The notes beneath the pieces are model-generated. The model saw nothing but the letters and a program-made list of their open reading frames with translations, had not been told where the DNA came from and made no database searches. Shown here in pieces: positions 19,041 through 28,020 of a stretch of 64,000 nucleotides of DNA. Source of the DNA: Lactobacillus sp. ESL0679 (lineage in GTDB: Bacteria; Bacillota; Bacilli; Lactobacillales; Lactobacillaceae); assembly GCF_029433515.1 (NCBI RefSeq), contig NZ_JAQTIG010000002.1, forward strand, positions 273,583 through 337,582, given 5' to 3'. A program made the position numbers and the translations under genes. How positions within the stretch are numbered: position 1 is the first letter of the stretch; every line of letters begins with the position of its first letter.

Positions 19041-19071
19041 TAAAAAGCTAGGACTAAAATCCTAGCTTTTG
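19041..19071 (-). terminator. Terminator of brnQ (first copy)
   Basis: An 11-base stem (AAAAGCTAGGA with TCCTAGCTTTT) lies just downstream of the brnQ stop, with a T run on the minus strand. Confidence 0.8.
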
Positions 19072-19076
19072 ATGAA

Positions 19077-20453
19077 TTATTTAGCTAATTTTGTTTGACG
19101 ATAAAAATGAAATGCTAAACCGATGATTAATCCAATTACTGCCGGAATAATCCAATCCATACCAATTGACGCAAATGGCAAAAGCCGTAATTGCAATGCC
19201 CGAACTTGCAAAGCCCAGTGAGTTTGACTGATAACTGGTGGAAATGAAGCAACCATATCAAAAATCGCAGGAATAATTGTTAATAAAACTACCCAGAAAT
19301 AAACTATTGGGTCGTGATCAAACAAGCTTGCTGTAATTGACAGGATAATTAAAACCATTGCAATTGGATAAATAAACATTAACATTGGCGTCGACCAAGA
19401 AATAATCGTATCCAACCCACAATTAGCAGTTAAAAACGACGCAAAAGTCATAATTCCCAGCCAAGCATGATAACTAACCTTGCTAAAACTACGATGAAAA
19501 TCTTGTGCAAATGCAGCAATTAAGCCAACTGCAGTCGTTAGACAAGTTAAGGTAACTAGAGTTGCCAATAAAGCATGACCGAAATTACCTAAATAATAGG
19601 TAACAATCTGATTGAAAACTGTTCCGCCATCTGGTGAAATGTGATAATGATTGAGAGTTGTTGCCCCAAGCCAAATCAAGCCAATATAGATAATACCAAT
19701 GGCGCTGGTCGCTAAGACCCCTGCACGAGCTGTAACTTTTGCATTGCTTTTGGCACTTGTCTTACCTAATTGCCGAACAGCAGAAACAATTGTATACCCG
19801 AAAGCTAACCCTGCTAAGGCGTCCATTGTGTTGTAGCCTTCCAAGAAGCCGTTAAAAAATGGTGCACTTTGATAAGCCGCGGTTACCTGTTGCTGTTTGG
19901 CTGCACCCATTGGTGAAGAAAAGGCCATTAAGAAAATGGCAAAAAGCAACAATAGAAAAATTGGATTTAAAATTCGACCAATGCTGTCCAAAATCGTTGA
20001 TTGCTCATAAGAAATGATAAATGCCAAAATAAAGAAAATTGCTGAAAAAATTAGTAAACCAGGTTTAGCTAATTTTTGTGGTAAAACTGGCTGTAAACCA
20101 ACCGAAAAGGAAATACTCGCCGTTCTTGGAGTAGCAAATAGTGGCCCTAAAGTTAAGTGAATTAAGACCATAAAGACCAAAGCGAATTTAGGTCCTAATG
20201 GCCGACCAATATCAAAAACTCCCTTGGCGTGGCTGGCACTAATTGCCAAAACTGCCAGAAGTGGTAACAGAACGGCAGTGATCAAAAAGCCAATTGTGGC
20301 AATTCCCCAATTTGCGCCGGACATTTGTCCTAAATGAATGGGAAAGATTAGGTTTCCTGCCCCAAAAAATAGTCCAAATAATAATGAAGCAACAACCAAA
20401 TATTGTTTCCACGTTAATGGCTTGGTATTTATGTCTCGTTCGATTTCTTCCAT
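19077..20453 (-). CDS. brnQ: Branched-chain amino acid carrier BrnQ (Val-T-box copy)
   Basis: A 458-residue LIVCS-family carrier with 12 predicted membrane segments. The family-typical N-terminal region FGLFFGAGNLIFPIHLGQM is at about 26-44. It imports branched-chain amino acids with sodium or protons. It is a close paralogue of the product of 20905-22287. A GGAGG site precedes the ATG. Expression is expected to depend on the T-box leader at 20563-20848, whose specifier reads as GUA (Val). Confidence 0.92.
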   Translation of the reverse strand: MEEIERDINTKPLTWKQYLVVASLLFGLFFGAGNLIFPIHLGQMSGANWGIATIGFLITAVLLPLLAVLAISASHAKGVFDIGRPLGPKFALVFMVLIHLTLGPLFATPRTASISFSVGLQPVLPQKLAKPGLLIFSAIFFILAFIISYEQSTILDSIGRILNPIFLLLLFAIFLMAFSSPMGAAKQQQVTAAYQSAPFFNGFLEGYNTMDALAGLAFGYTIVSAVRQLGKTSAKSNAKVTARAGVLATSAIGIIYIGLIWLGATTLNHYHISPDGGTVFNQIVTYYLGNFGHALLATLVTLTCLTTAVGLIAAFAQDFHRSFSKVSYHAWLGIMTFASFLTANCGLDTIISWSTPMLMFIYPIAMVLIILSITASLFDHDPIVYFWVVLLTIIPAIFDMVASFPPVISQTHWALQVRALQLRLLPFASIGMDWIIPAVIGLIIGLAFHFYRQTKLAK

Positions 20454-20562
20454 TTAATTAACCTCCAGTTTTTATTCAATGCAATAATAAATTCATTACT
20501 GCTAGCACACGTATTTATTTTTCAAGATTGTCACTTCCTAAAAAGCGAAATTTAGCAGGTAA

Positions 20563-20848
20563 CTAAAAAAGCACCCTTGATTCTTAAAAAATCAAGGGTG
20601 CTTTTGCACGGTACCACCTATCTTACTAATAAATCAACATAAATATCAACTTATTAATCACTTCACGTACAGCAATTGCGATACGCTAACACGTTAATGG
20701 GTGTCACCAATACTAGCTACTTTTACTTCACTAGATAGCTCAAAGTTACTTTCCAGTTGCTGTCGTGGTTCATTTTCACCGTCTGAACTCTCTTTAGCAC
20801 TACTTGCAACTGTACTCTTCTTTTCTTCGCTTGTTTAAATATTAATAA
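20563..20848 (-). promoter_or_regulatory. T-box riboswitch, specifier GUA (Val)
   Basis: Reading the minus strand, there is a stem I with AGAGAG and GGTGA motifs and closing arms AGTTGC/GCAACT. The specifier region is GAAA-GTA-A, with GTA at 20749-20747. The conserved T-box sequence AGGTGGTACCGTGC follows, then a terminator with arms AGCACCCTTGATT/AATCAAGGGTGCT and a T run. The register was set by aligning with the Met leader at 39.9 kb (GAAC-ATG-G). It should turn on brnQ when tRNA-Val is uncharged. This leader fills most of the 450-base gap between the two brnQ genes. Confidence 0.87.
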
Positions 20849-20849
20849 T

Positions 20850-20878
20850 ATTTTAATCATTAAGCCATTTTTTGTCAA
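20850..20878 (-). promoter_or_regulatory. Promoter of the Val T-box/brnQ unit
   Basis: Minus-strand -35 TTGACA (20878-20873) and -10 TAAAAT (20855-20850) are separated by exactly 17 bases, just upstream of the T-box stem I. The same arrangement occurs before the second copy. Confidence 0.8.
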
Positions 20879-20904
20879 CAAGAAAATGAAAAAATTTGCT
20901 GAAA

Positions 20905-22287
20905 CTATGATTCTGTCTGTGCTGTTTTTACTTTGACAAAACTACAAGCAAGACCAATTACTAAACCAACAAGAGCGGGAATTAACCAGTCCATCCCAAT
21001 TGCTGCAAACGGTAAATATTTAAGCTGCATAGCATGTAAAGCCAGTGCTAATGGACTTTGACTGATCACTGGCGGAAAGGCAGCAACCATGTCTAAAAAT
21101 GCTGGGATTAATGTAAACAGTACAACCCAGAAGTAAACAACAGGGTCACGGTGAAATAATGACGATGAAATTGATAGTAAGATGAGCACCATTGCAAATG
21201 GATACAGAAACATGAGCATTGGTGTTGACCAAGAAATAATCGTATCAAGGCCAAAGTTAGCTGTCAAAAATGAAGCTAGCGTCATCAAAAATAGCCAAGC
21301 ATGGTAACTCACTTTAGAAAAACTACGGTGAAAATCTTGTGCAAATGCTGCAATCAGACCAACAGCAGTCGTCAAACAGGTTACTGTGATTAGAGTTGCT
21401 AGTAAAGCATGACCAAAGCTGCCGAGGTAATAAGTAACAATTTGGTTAAAGGCTACTCCACCATCTGGTGATAATTTAAAATGATTCAAGGTAGTAGCAC
21501 CAAGCCAAATTAACGCAACGTAAATCAGGCCAATCGTGCTTGTAGCTAGAACACCAGCTTTAGCCGTTACTTTAGCATTGCTCTTTGCAGTGGTCTTACC
21601 CATTTGGCGAACAGCAGTTACTACTGTTACCCCAAATGCTAGTCCAGCCAAGGCGTCCATTGTATTATAACCTTGCAAAAAGCCGTTAAAAAATGGTGCT
21701 TGTTGGTAAGCAGCAGTCACCTTTTGAGCATTAGCGCGACCCATTGGTGAAAAAAAGCCTAACAAAAAGATAACAAATAGTAGTAACAAAAAGAGTGGAT
21801 TTAGTATTTTTCCGATACTAGTTAAAATATTAGATTCCTTATATGCGACTAAAAAGGCACAGATAAAAAACAGTGCGGAAAAGACAAACAATCCTGGTTG
21901 TGCCCATGATTTAGGCAAGAGCGGCAAAACACCAACGGTAAATGAAATGCTGGCAGTACGTGGTGTCCCAAAGAGCGGACCGATTGTTAAGTGAATTAAC
22001 ACCATAAAAATTAACGCAAAAGCAGAACCTAGCGGCAGACCAATGTCATAAACACCTTTGGCATGCGTGACGCTAATTGCTAATACTGATAGTAACGGCA
22101 ATAAGACAGCAGTTACCAAAAAGCCAAGGGTAGCTTGACCCCAATTAGCTCCTGCCATTTGGCCTAAGTGGATGGGAAAAATTAAATTTCCAGCGCCAAA
22201 AAATAAGCCAAATAGCAATGATGCTACAACTAAATACTGTTTCCAAGTTAATGGTTTTTGATTAACATCTTGTTCTAATTCATTCAT
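20905..22287 (-). CDS. brnQ: Branched-chain amino acid carrier BrnQ (Ile-T-box copy)
   Basis: A 460-residue LIVCS-family carrier with 12 predicted membrane segments, closely similar along its length to the 19077-20453 product, including the FGLFFGAGNLIFPIHLGQM segment. GGAGG precedes the ATG. No terminator is seen between its stop and the promoter of the next unit. It has its own promoter and T-box (specifier AUC), so the pair looks like a tandem duplication of a promoter/T-box/gene module followed by divergence of the sensed amino acid. Confidence 0.92.
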   Translation of the reverse strand: MNELEQDVNQKPLTWKQYLVVASLLFGLFFGAGNLIFPIHLGQMAGANWGQATLGFLVTAVLLPLLSVLAISVTHAKGVYDIGLPLGSAFALIFMVLIHLTIGPLFGTPRTASISFTVGVLPLLPKSWAQPGLFVFSALFFICAFLVAYKESNILTSIGKILNPLFLLLLFVIFLLGFFSPMGRANAQKVTAAYQQAPFFNGFLQGYNTMDALAGLAFGVTVVTAVRQMGKTTAKSNAKVTAKAGVLATSTIGLIYVALIWLGATTLNHFKLSPDGGVAFNQIVTYYLGSFGHALLATLITVTCLTTAVGLIAAFAQDFHRSFSKVSYHAWLFLMTLASFLTANFGLDTIISWSTPMLMFLYPFAMVLILLSISSSLFHRDPVVYFWVVLFTLIPAFLDMVAAFPPVISQSPLALALHAMQLKYLPFAAIGMDWLIPALVGLVIGLACSFVKVKTAQTES

Positions 22288-22378
22288 ACTTAACCTCCAT
22301 TTGGATAAAATTGTTCAATTCTTGTTTGGATGCTAATTTTAACTTTCATCAGTCCATCACCTGCCTATTTTGCAATAA

Positions 22379-22655
22379 AAAAGCACCCTTGAAGTTTCTT
22401 CAAGGGTGCTTGCTCGGCACGGTACCACCTATTTTACCGTTAATTCATGCATCTGCCTAAATTAAACAGTCACTTCACGTACGGCCAAAAGCAGCGATAC
22501 GCTAACACGATAATGGGTGTTACCAATCCTAGTTACTTAGTTCACTAGATAGCTCCAAGGGATTTTCTGTTTGCATTCGTGATTCCATTTCAGTAATCGG
22601 AACTCTCTGTACATTACCTGCAAACTTACTTTTCTTTTCATTGCTTTTCAAATAT
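22379..22655 (-). promoter_or_regulatory. T-box riboswitch, specifier AUC (Ile)
   Basis: Minus strand: stem I arms GTTTGCA/TGCAAAC, the AGAGAG motif, and a specifier region GAAA-ATC-C with ATC at 22563-22561. AGGTGGTACCGTGC and a terminator with arms AAGCACCCTTGAAG/CTTCAAGGGTGCTT follow. Downstream parts are nearly the same as in the first leader, while the specifier loop and stem I differ. Confidence 0.87.
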
Positions 22656-22662
22656 TAAGAAT

Positions 22663-22691
22663 ATTTTAATTATTAACTCATTATTTGTCAA
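22663..22691 (-). promoter_or_regulatory. Promoter of the Ile T-box/brnQ unit
   Basis: Minus-strand -35 TTGACA (22691-22686) and -10 TAAAAT (22668-22663) with 17-base spacing, directly upstream of the T-box leader. Confidence 0.8.
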
Positions 22692-22701
22692 GCAAAATTA
22701 C

Positions 22702-22740
22702 GTAAAAAAATACAACAGCACAATAAAATGCTGTTGTATT
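22702..22740 (-). terminator. Terminator of the flavin reductase/DASS operon
   Basis: An 11-base stem (ATACAACAGCA with TGCTGTTGTAT) is followed on the minus strand by seven T, just downstream of the carrier gene stop. Confidence 0.8.
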
Positions 22741-22757
22741 AGTTTTTTTCGGGCTTT

Positions 22758-24173
22758 TTACCACATACCGATTACTTTAGTCCAAAGTAATCCGCCGCCA
22801 AGCCAGATAATATTCAGAACCACGCCGATAATTGCGCTTAATTTCCACCAATCTTTATTAGAAACATAACCAGTTGATGAAAGCAAGGCTGCAGGACCAG
22901 CAGAATAAGTTGAAGTTGATAGGTATAATGAACCATCAAGAGCAAGCATTAAAGCTGCCATCAATGGTGGAACACCGGCACCAATTGCAACTGATAAAAA
23001 ACCGGCATACAAGGCTGAAATTTGAGTTGAAATACTTGGGAATAAGTAATGTAAATAGAAGTAAACTAGGTAAAGAATTACCAAAACCCAAATCCAATTC
23101 ATTCCGTGTAATGCATTACCCAAAGTCTTTGAGAACCACGGGAAGAAGCCTAATGTCATTAGTTTTTGTGACATTAACATGATAATTGACAACCAAGTTA
23201 AAATATTCCAAGCAAAACTTTGACCGAGTAAGTCTTTAACATTAATTACGCCAGTAATTAACAATAGAGCTACGGCAATAAAACTAACTTCGGTTGCATC
23301 AATACCAAATTTTGAGCCAATAAGCCATAAAACAACGGCCAAGATGAAGACAACGGCCATAATTTTTTCGGCAACAGTTGTTTTACCTAATTCCTTCAGT
23401 TTGTTATCAGCCCATGCATGAGCATTTGGTGTTGCCTTAACCTCAGGTGGATAAATCTTATATAAAATAAGCGGTACAACTATTAAAGAAACAACCCCGG
23501 GTACGATTGCAGCAACAAACCATTGCATCCATGAGATTGAGATGTTCTGCGTTTTAGCAATTCCCAATGCTACCATATTACCAGCAAGTCCAGTAAGGAA
23601 CATAGTTGAGGTAACAATGTTCACTTCGTATTCATTAAAGACTAAGAATGAACCCATCTTTCTTTGGGTACCCTTCTTAGGATCGGAACCCATTTCTTTG
23701 GACAAATTATCAATAATTGGGTACATAATACCGTTAACACGGGCGTTATTACTTGGAATTCCAATTGCTAAAACAGTTTCAACCATTGATAATGCATATG
23801 CCAAGCCTAAAGTTCTCTTACCAAAGGTTTTAACGAAGAAGTAAGCGATTCTTTTGCCAAGGCCTGACTTAATAAAGCCAGCAGCCATGAACATGCACAT
23901 TGCAACCATCCAAGCAGTTGAATTACCGAATCCAGCTGTGACTTCATCCATCTTAAAGATACCAGTCAAGGTCGCAATCACGATGGCAATAATCGTCGTT
24001 GCCATCATTGGTAGTGGTTTAGTAACACAGGCAATAATTGTCGCAATAAAAATTGCAAACAAATGCCATGCAGGAATACTGATTGCAGCAGGTTTTAATG
24101 GCGTTACTAGCCACAGGATGATGCCAACTGCTACGGGCAGCAGCCACTTTTTCCATTCAAATTTATCTAACAT
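22758..24173 (-). CDS. DASS-family organic anion carrier linked to flavin reductases
   Basis: A 471-residue DASS-family membrane carrier, related to the CitT-like protein at 7976. The two substrate-loop motifs are altered: SNNARVNGIMYPI near 155-167 in place of SNSARTGG, and NEYEVNIVTSTMFLTGLAGN near 190-209 in place of HANTIST. Its ATG overlaps the stop of the upstream flavin reductase gene by one base (TAATG), so the three genes form one operon. It probably imports the organic acid reduced by its partners, or exchanges it for the product. The substrate cannot be read from sequence. Confidence 0.85.
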   Translation of the reverse strand: MLDKFEWKKWLLPVAVGIILWLVTPLKPAAISIPAWHLFAIFIATIIACVTKPLPMMATTIIAIVIATLTGIFKMDEVTAGFGNSTAWMVAMCMFMAAGFIKSGLGKRIAYFFVKTFGKRTLGLAYALSMVETVLAIGIPSNNARVNGIMYPIIDNLSKEMGSDPKKGTQRKMGSFLVFNEYEVNIVTSTMFLTGLAGNMVALGIAKTQNISISWMQWFVAAIVPGVVSLIVVPLILYKIYPPEVKATPNAHAWADNKLKELGKTTVAEKIMAVVFILAVVLWLIGSKFGIDATEVSFIAVALLLITGVINVKDLLGQSFAWNILTWLSIIMLMSQKLMTLGFFPWFSKTLGNALHGMNWIWVLVILYLVYFYLHYLFPSISTQISALYAGFLSVAIGAGVPPLMAALMLALDGSLYLSTSTYSAGPAALLSSTGYVSNKDWWKLSAIIGVVLNIIWLGGGLLWTKVIGMW

Positions 24174-26002
24174 TATTTTTCTCCTTTATTTTTGGCTTTA
24201 CCGATTGCTTGGTTAACAGCTTCTACTAAGGCTTTAGTGGTACTTGTCGCGCCTGAAATTGCGTCAACATCTGTCGAGTTTTGGTCAACTATTTGTTGAG
24301 GCAATTGCTTAATTGCAACCGCACCAATGCCTTCAGTTTCATGGTTTTCAAGTACTTCAACATTGCTAATAGTTTGATCCTGATAAGTTACCCGAACCAA
24401 GACCTTACCACCAATTCCAGCTTCAGATGACCCTAAATATTGGTTAGACTTAAGTTCAATCTTGCTTTCACTCTCGCTATCAATTAAGTCATTAATTCGC
24501 GGTACTTGTTCAGTAAGCTTAACTTCTGCAGCATCTGATAATTGGGCCACATTTTCGCCAGCAATTTTGCCAAAAATTAAACATTCTGCCAAGTTGCCGC
24601 CACCTTGATAACGATTAGCACAGATGCCGCCCAATTCTCCAGCACTGTATAGGCGTTTAATCGGCTGATCAGCGTTATTGAGAACTCTGGCTTGTTCATC
24701 ATGTTGCGGGCCGCCCTGGGTATTCAAAACGGCTGGAGCTAGCTTAATAGCATATACCGCATCGTTTAAATTAAAGCTGCTCATTGTTTCTGGTGCCCGC
24801 CCAAATTCTAAATCACGACCACTATCTGCAAAGCGATTGAACCGGCTGATTGTAGCAATCAAAGTATTGGCAGATAACTTCATTTGGTCTGCTAAAGCGG
24901 CTACTGAATCAGCCTTAATTAATTTATCAAAGAAATTCTGATATTTTAAATTACCGGCTTTTTGTTCCTGAACAAATTTTTGATATTGTTGTTCATCAAA
25001 GACAAGCCAAGCATGATCGTAAGCGTGTGGCAACAAGTAATCGCCATGCTGGAAAATATGACCGTGCCGGAATTTTGCATCCTCACGCATAAACCGACTG
25101 CCATCGTCAGCTATGGCAATAATCGAACCTGATTTCACATTTTGCCAGCGACTAATTTGGCGACCACGCTGACCAGCTTCTTCTGCAATTACGTAGCTAG
25201 GAACTATGCCAAGGGATTCATAATTGCTCATGTGCCACATCTTGGCGCCAACTTCGCCGGCCATCTTGATGCCGTCGCCTTTATTATATAAGGTACCTAA
25301 TGGGGTTAAGTGCGTAATATGCAAATAATCCTGTTGCATTTTATCATTATTTTCAAAGCCACCAGTTGCAAGCACTACACCCCTTTTAGCATGAATACAG
25401 TATTGCTTTTCTTGCCGCTTAATTACAACCCCAGTGATTTCATCAGTTACTGGGTCCTGCAATAATCTTGTTGCTCTTGAATTTAGCCAAATATCAATTT
25501 GGTCTTTTCGCTGTAACGTTTCCTGACGAATAACCTTCCACAGTCCTGCATCAAAATCACGATTATGAACTAAAGCAAAGTCAAACGTTGTAGCACCTTG
25601 ATATTCCGGATATTCACATAGCTGCTTCTTATTCGCTAAATGATCACCTAGCTGAAAATCTTTTGACCAAATAAACGGGTTTAAACCAAAATACTTTTTA
25701 AAATATTCCGGCATTTCTATAAAGCCATCAAGATAGACATCCATTGTCTTTTCGTCAACGGCAAAAGGTGCAGCTAGTTCATGATAATAATCAGAAATTT
25801 GCTGACGATCATGGGCCATTGCGACGTGCTGAGCAGAATATCGAGTATTGCCACCCTCATGACCGTATGGTGCAGCTTCGACTAGTAAAACTTGGGCACC
25901 ATTATCAGCTGCAAATCTTGCTGCAGTAGCACCAGCACCACCAAAACCTAAAACGATGACATCATAATCGCCATTCCATTTAGTATTTTTAGTTACTTTC
26001 AC
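24173..26002 (-). CDS. FAD-dependent reductase with C-terminal FMN-binding domain
   Basis: A 609-residue flavoenzyme without a signal peptide. The FAD/NAD-fold start is LGFGGAGATAARFAADNGA (about 18-36), the substrate domain contains MWHMSNY, and a C-terminal FMN_bind domain (about 520-600) ends in DAISGATST at 580-588, an ApbE-type covalent flavinylation motif with Thr588 as acceptor. The fumarate-site QVHPT is absent and HYTMGG is replaced by LNTQGG, though an Arg survives in ANRYQGG. It probably reduces an unsaturated organic acid other than fumarate, as urocanate and hydroxycinnamate reductases of this family do. It is second in an operon with 26018-27820 and the carrier. Confidence 0.85.
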   Translation of the reverse strand: MKVTKNTKWNGDYDVIVLGFGGAGATAARFAADNGAQVLLVEAAPYGHEGGNTRYSAQHVAMAHDRQQISDYYHELAAPFAVDEKTMDVYLDGFIEMPEYFKKYFGLNPFIWSKDFQLGDHLANKKQLCEYPEYQGATTFDFALVHNRDFDAGLWKVIRQETLQRKDQIDIWLNSRATRLLQDPVTDEITGVVIKRQEKQYCIHAKRGVVLATGGFENNDKMQQDYLHITHLTPLGTLYNKGDGIKMAGEVGAKMWHMSNYESLGIVPSYVIAEEAGQRGRQISRWQNVKSGSIIAIADDGSRFMREDAKFRHGHIFQHGDYLLPHAYDHAWLVFDEQQYQKFVQEQKAGNLKYQNFFDKLIKADSVAALADQMKLSANTLIATISRFNRFADSGRDLEFGRAPETMSSFNLNDAVYAIKLAPAVLNTQGGPQHDEQARVLNNADQPIKRLYSAGELGGICANRYQGGGNLAECLIFGKIAGENVAQLSDAAEVKLTEQVPRINDLIDSESESKIELKSNQYLGSSEAGIGGKVLVRVTYQDQTISNVEVLENHETEGIGAVAIKQLPQQIVDQNSTDVDAISGATSTTKALVEAVNQAIGKAKNKGEK

Positions 26003-26017
26003 GGTTAAGGCTCTTTT

Positions 26018-27820
26018 CTACTTCTTAATATTTTGCAATGCTTGCTTGACTGCATCCTTAAACGCTGCACTAGTTACACTAGCACCACTGAAGGCATCAA
26101 CATCGACTGTTTGCTTAGCCAACATTGCTTTTGTTAAAGCTGGAATAGCACGACCACCAAGTGATGGTGTTTCTTTTTGCTGCAAAGTTTCAATATCAGT
26201 AATCTTGTCATCGCTAGCAGTTACCCGAACGATAATTGGAACATCATTAATACCATTTTCACTGATGCCAATACCTTGATTAGGACCAGCTTCATAATCA
26301 CTTGTCGAAATGTGGGCGTCAGATTGTAATTCTGGTGCCTTACTTGCATGACTAATAACTTCAAAGTCAATAATCTTGCGCTTTGGCCATGCAGCGTTTT
26401 CTCCCGCGATTTTTCCTGAAATTAATAAATCAGCAATACTGTTAGCACCGATATATTTAGTAGCAAAAATGTCACCTAATTCTCCAGCTTCATAGAGATG
26501 AGGAATGACGTTATTTGCCATATCAAGCACTTCACAGTTTTCATTACGGCGACCACCACCGTGAGTATGCAAGATATTATGACGAATTGGAATTGCATAG
26601 TATGGACCTGCACCAAATGTGCGCATTGTCTCAATTTTCCGGTCCAAAACCATGTCACGTTCCATTTTGTCAGTGAAGAAATTAAAATCAGTAACTGCTT
26701 GTTCCAATTTAGGAGCCTTAATCTTTTCAGCTAATTCTGCAATTGAATCTGCCTTGATGGCATAAGAAATTAATTCCTTAATTTGATCAGCTTTAGCAGA
26801 ATCATCTTTAGCAAGTTGCTCATATTGTTTTTGATCCATTACAATATGCGGATGATTTTGGTTAGGCAACATAATCCAGTTACCGTGGTTGTACTTATAA
26901 CCGTGGCGATCTTCTTCGTCCTCACGATAATAACGTGTACCGTCATCCCCGGCCACAAAAATACTACCGTTAAATAGGCTCTTCCAGTTAATCATGTAAG
27001 CGAACTTTTCTCTTGGTTGACCTTCATTTAATGAAAAACCGTGTGAGTCATAGTTGGACATGTGCCATAAACGTGCACCAGACTCAACAGCAAGATCAAT
27101 TCCTTTACCCTGGTTGTACAATGTCCCAATTGGTGCTAATGACCCTTGACCCAAAAAGTTTTGTACCATGTCTTGATTGTTTTCAAAACCACCACATGAG
27201 AGAACAACACCATTTTTGGCAGCTACATAACGAACTTGACCTTGGTGCTTAATTTGAACACCCAAAATTGTTTTGGTTTCTGGATCTTGAATTAAATGTT
27301 GAGCTGGACTTGAGAACCAGACATCAATCTTATCTAATCTTTCGTAAACTTTTTTACGCAGTAATTTCCAGAAACCACCATTGTACATTCCCTGAGTCAT
27401 ACTTTGCGAACGCATTGTTGACGCATGACGATATTCAGGATACTCACCCTCAGGTCTTCTACCTGTGTATTGAGCTTCAATACCAAAATATTTCTTTGAG
27501 TATTCCTTCATCTGCAAAACATTATTGACAAAGGTATCTAAGTCCTTAGGGTCATATTTAAAGGGATAATAAGTTTGCTTGTAATAATCACGTAGATCTT
27601 CAAAGTTATCGCTCCACGCAAAAGCACCACCAGCATAACGAGTATTACCGCCCTCTTGTCCTTCAGGAGCAGCATCTATTAATAATACTTTGGCATTGTT
27701 ATCAGCTGCAAATCTAGCTGCACCTGCACCTGCACCACCAAAACCGACTACAATTACATCATAGACGGCATCCCATTTAAGAGTTGAATTGTAAAGCAAA
27801 ATAGTTACCTGCACTTTCAT
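26018..27820 (-). CDS. FAD-dependent reductase with C-terminal FMN-binding domain
   Basis: A 600-residue cytoplasmic flavoenzyme, first in its operon and paralogous to the next gene. The FAD loop VGFGGAGAGAARFAADN is near 25-41, LWHMSNYDSHG takes the place of the fumarate-site His region, and the FMN_bind domain ends in DAFSGASVT at 575-583 (Thr583 predicted to carry FMN). The C-terminal substrate arginine position reads FATKYIGANS (Lys instead of Arg) and HYTMGG is LHTHGG. The start is uncertain because no strong ribosome binding site precedes the ATG at 27820. Natural acceptor unknown. Confidence 0.84.
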   Translation of the reverse strand: MKVQVTILLYNSTLKWDAVYDVIVVGFGGAGAGAARFAADNNAKVLLIDAAPEGQEGGNTRYAGGAFAWSDNFEDLRDYYKQTYYPFKYDPKDLDTFVNNVLQMKEYSKKYFGIEAQYTGRRPEGEYPEYRHASTMRSQSMTQGMYNGGFWKLLRKKVYERLDKIDVWFSSPAQHLIQDPETKTILGVQIKHQGQVRYVAAKNGVVLSCGGFENNQDMVQNFLGQGSLAPIGTLYNQGKGIDLAVESGARLWHMSNYDSHGFSLNEGQPREKFAYMINWKSLFNGSIFVAGDDGTRYYREDEEDRHGYKYNHGNWIMLPNQNHPHIVMDQKQYEQLAKDDSAKADQIKELISYAIKADSIAELAEKIKAPKLEQAVTDFNFFTDKMERDMVLDRKIETMRTFGAGPYYAIPIRHNILHTHGGGRRNENCEVLDMANNVIPHLYEAGELGDIFATKYIGANSIADLLISGKIAGENAAWPKRKIIDFEVISHASKAPELQSDAHISTSDYEAGPNQGIGISENGINDVPIIVRVTASDDKITDIETLQQKETPSLGGRAIPALTKAMLAKQTVDVDAFSGASVTSAAFKDAVKQALQNIKK

Positions 27821-28020
27821 AAATCTATTAACAGAAATAAATATATCGTTTTCATAAACATAAATCTACTTTATTTTTAATCGATATTACTCAAAAAAGT
27901 TACTCTTAGAGCTTGACTTACCAACTGTTTATTGCAATTATTCAAGTGATTTAATATAATATAAAAAGATTCACTTATAAATAATATTTATTATTTTTCT
28001 TAAAAAAGGATTATCTCAGA

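Noticed and set aside
20560..22660. Repeated sequence blocks around 20.6 and 22.4 kb as a mobile element or CRISPR-like repeat
   Set aside because: Both blocks are T-box leaders with conserved GGTGGTACC and terminator sequences, explained by duplication of a gene with its leader.
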